64,000 bases of DNA from Caulobacter sp. S45. Its GTDB lineage: Bacteria; Pseudomonadota; Alphaproteobacteria; Caulobacterales; Caulobacteraceae. Shown here piece by piece: positions 63,349-64,000 of the stretch. Position 1 is the stretch's first letter. Each line of letters begins with the position of its first letter. The translations under genes and the position numbers were made by a program. The notes under the pieces were generated by a model that was not told the DNA's origin, ran no database searches, and saw nothing but the letters and a program-made list of their open reading frames with translations. The DNA lies in NCBI RefSeq assembly GCF_009765965.1, contig NZ_LMUL01000005.1, positions 48,749-112,748 on the forward strand. Direction: 5' to 3'.

Positions 63349-63480
63349 GCGCCCATCGCTGACATGCCAGTTGCTCCAGCTAGACGACATTCAGATGGGT
63401 CACCGGCGGCCTAACCGGGGGCGTTGAATGGCCGAATGTGCGGAGGAGTGGACATGCGAGGATTTCCGCTTAGCGGACTC
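63349..63480 (+). repeat. Dispersed 180-bp degenerate repeat, copy 6 of 6
   Basis: GCGCCCATCGCTGACAT start, GCTCCAGCTAGACGACAT, GAGTGGACATG and TTAGCGGACTCG. The end of the unit is not recognisable. It lies in the 443-base gap 63188-63630, which otherwise shows nothing. Confidence 0.7.
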
Positions 63481-63630
63481 GCCCCCGCGACCGCTTTCCG
63501 GCGAGGCAGCGCTGAGCGACCTCAACCCTCAACTGCCGCCCGGCATGCCCGGCCGCCCGCTTAGAGTTAGCGTGCGAGCAACCGAAGCGTGTGACACTCC
63601 GGCAGTCGCACAACTTTCCGGTCCCTAAAT

Positions 63631-64000
63631 ATGCTGACATTCTTTGCCATGCTCGCTGCCGTAACCTCTAGCCCCAGCTTCGACTGTCGTAAAACGACCA
63701 CAAGCGTTGATCGAACAATATGCGCCTCTCCCGAACTTGCCGCTCTCGACGCGAGGCTTGCGATCGCGTTTAGCGGCCTGCAAGCCAAGGCAGAATACAA
63801 CTCGGGGAACGCGGAGCTGATGGAGCAACGGCTCTGGCTCCGACGGCGGACAGAGCGCTGCCCAGACGGAGTTGCCCTGCCTGCTTGCCTTATCAAGCTC
63901 TACCAGATGCGGCTTGGGGAGCTGGAAGCGGCGCCAAAAGCCATGGCAGACGGACTAGACGGGCCGTTTGACCCGAACGCGCCCAGGTCTGACCCAAGTT
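63631..64000 (+). CDS. LprI/DUF1311-type protein, 3' end outside the window
   Basis: 123 codons visible, no stop before the edge. A short signal (MLTFFAMLAAVTSSPS) leads into SFDCRKTTTSVDRTICASPELAALDARLAIAFSGL and LWLRRRTERCPDGVALPACLIKLYQMRLGELE, with all four conserved Cys of the lysozyme-inhibitor LprI N-terminal domain. Proteins of this type are periplasmic or lipid-anchored. The part after DPNAPRSDPS is missing. Confidence 0.8.
   Translation, partial: MLTFFAMLAAVTSSPSFDCRKTTTSVDRTICASPELAALDARLAIAFSGLQAKAEYNSGNAELMEQRLWLRRRTERCPDGVALPACLIKLYQMRLGELEAAPKAMADGLDGPFDPNAPRSDPS

Noticed and set aside
1..64000. CRISPR array, tRNA or rRNA genes, prophage structural genes
   Set aside because: No regularly spaced direct repeats, cloverleaf genes or phage morphogenesis genes were seen on either strand by eye.

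Overview
The window is GC-rich and its gene families, FNR-type boxes and codon use point to a facultatively anaerobic alphaproteobacterium. The CO-dehydrogenase genes follow the Rhodospirillum rubrum cooFSCTJ order, while the accessory genes look more like Caulobacterales or sphingomonad DNA. I cannot assign a genus. No rRNA, tRNA or CRISPR array was seen.

1-9.2 kb: one + strand block for anaerobic CO oxidation and NiFe-hydrogenase maturation. It runs cooF (3' end only), cooS, cooC, cooT, a cooJ-like gene, then hypC, hypD, hypB, hypF and hypE. The hydrogenase structural genes are not in the window and probably lie upstream. An FNR-type box precedes hypB.

9.4-15.6 kb: a - strand set read in the order aldehyde dehydrogenase, alcohol dehydrogenase, phosphoketolase, acetate kinase. 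It is a likely fermentative ATP and redox module headed by an FNR-type box.

15.8-26.1 kb: the regulatory and respiratory part. It holds a lone lipoyl-like domain without its lysine, an FnrN/FnrL-type regulator with a complete Fe-S cysteine set, a BON-domain protein, a universal stress protein, an ompW broken by a one-base frameshift, and cydDC divergent from cydABX. The 48-residue CydX is present. Seven FNR-type palindromes are found between 4.9 and 23.1 kb. Each has a plausible -10 sequence at the spacing of a class II FNR promoter, which ties the CO, hyp, fermentation, stress, OmpW and bd-oxidase genes into one putative low-oxygen regulon.

26.2-28.9 kb: a divergent NRAMP-like transporter, a DUF1275 protein, and a methyltransferase/spermidine-synthase-like gene cut by an IS6-family element.

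28.9-58.8 kb: an accessory region bounded by two 840-bp IS6-family copies in the same orientation. It carries a secreted RHS protein with a candidate immunity gene, a mini-RHS/bulb-lectin protein, TonB-like proteins, a DEDDh exonuclease, an XRE regulator, a secreted protein of unknown function, an esterase/LysR/hydrolase/OprB-porin locus, a large UPF1-like SF1 helicase, two intact IS110-family transposase genes and a SulP transporter.

58.8-64 kb: more broken genes (a 5'-truncated 2OG-Fe(II) oxygenase, an ISL3 fragment, an IS110 half-transposase), a GNAT acetyltransferase, secreted unknowns, and the start of an LprI-type protein.

From 41 kb on, six copies of a degenerate repeat of about 180 bp, all in one orientation, sit in the intergenic gaps. 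None was seen in the left half.
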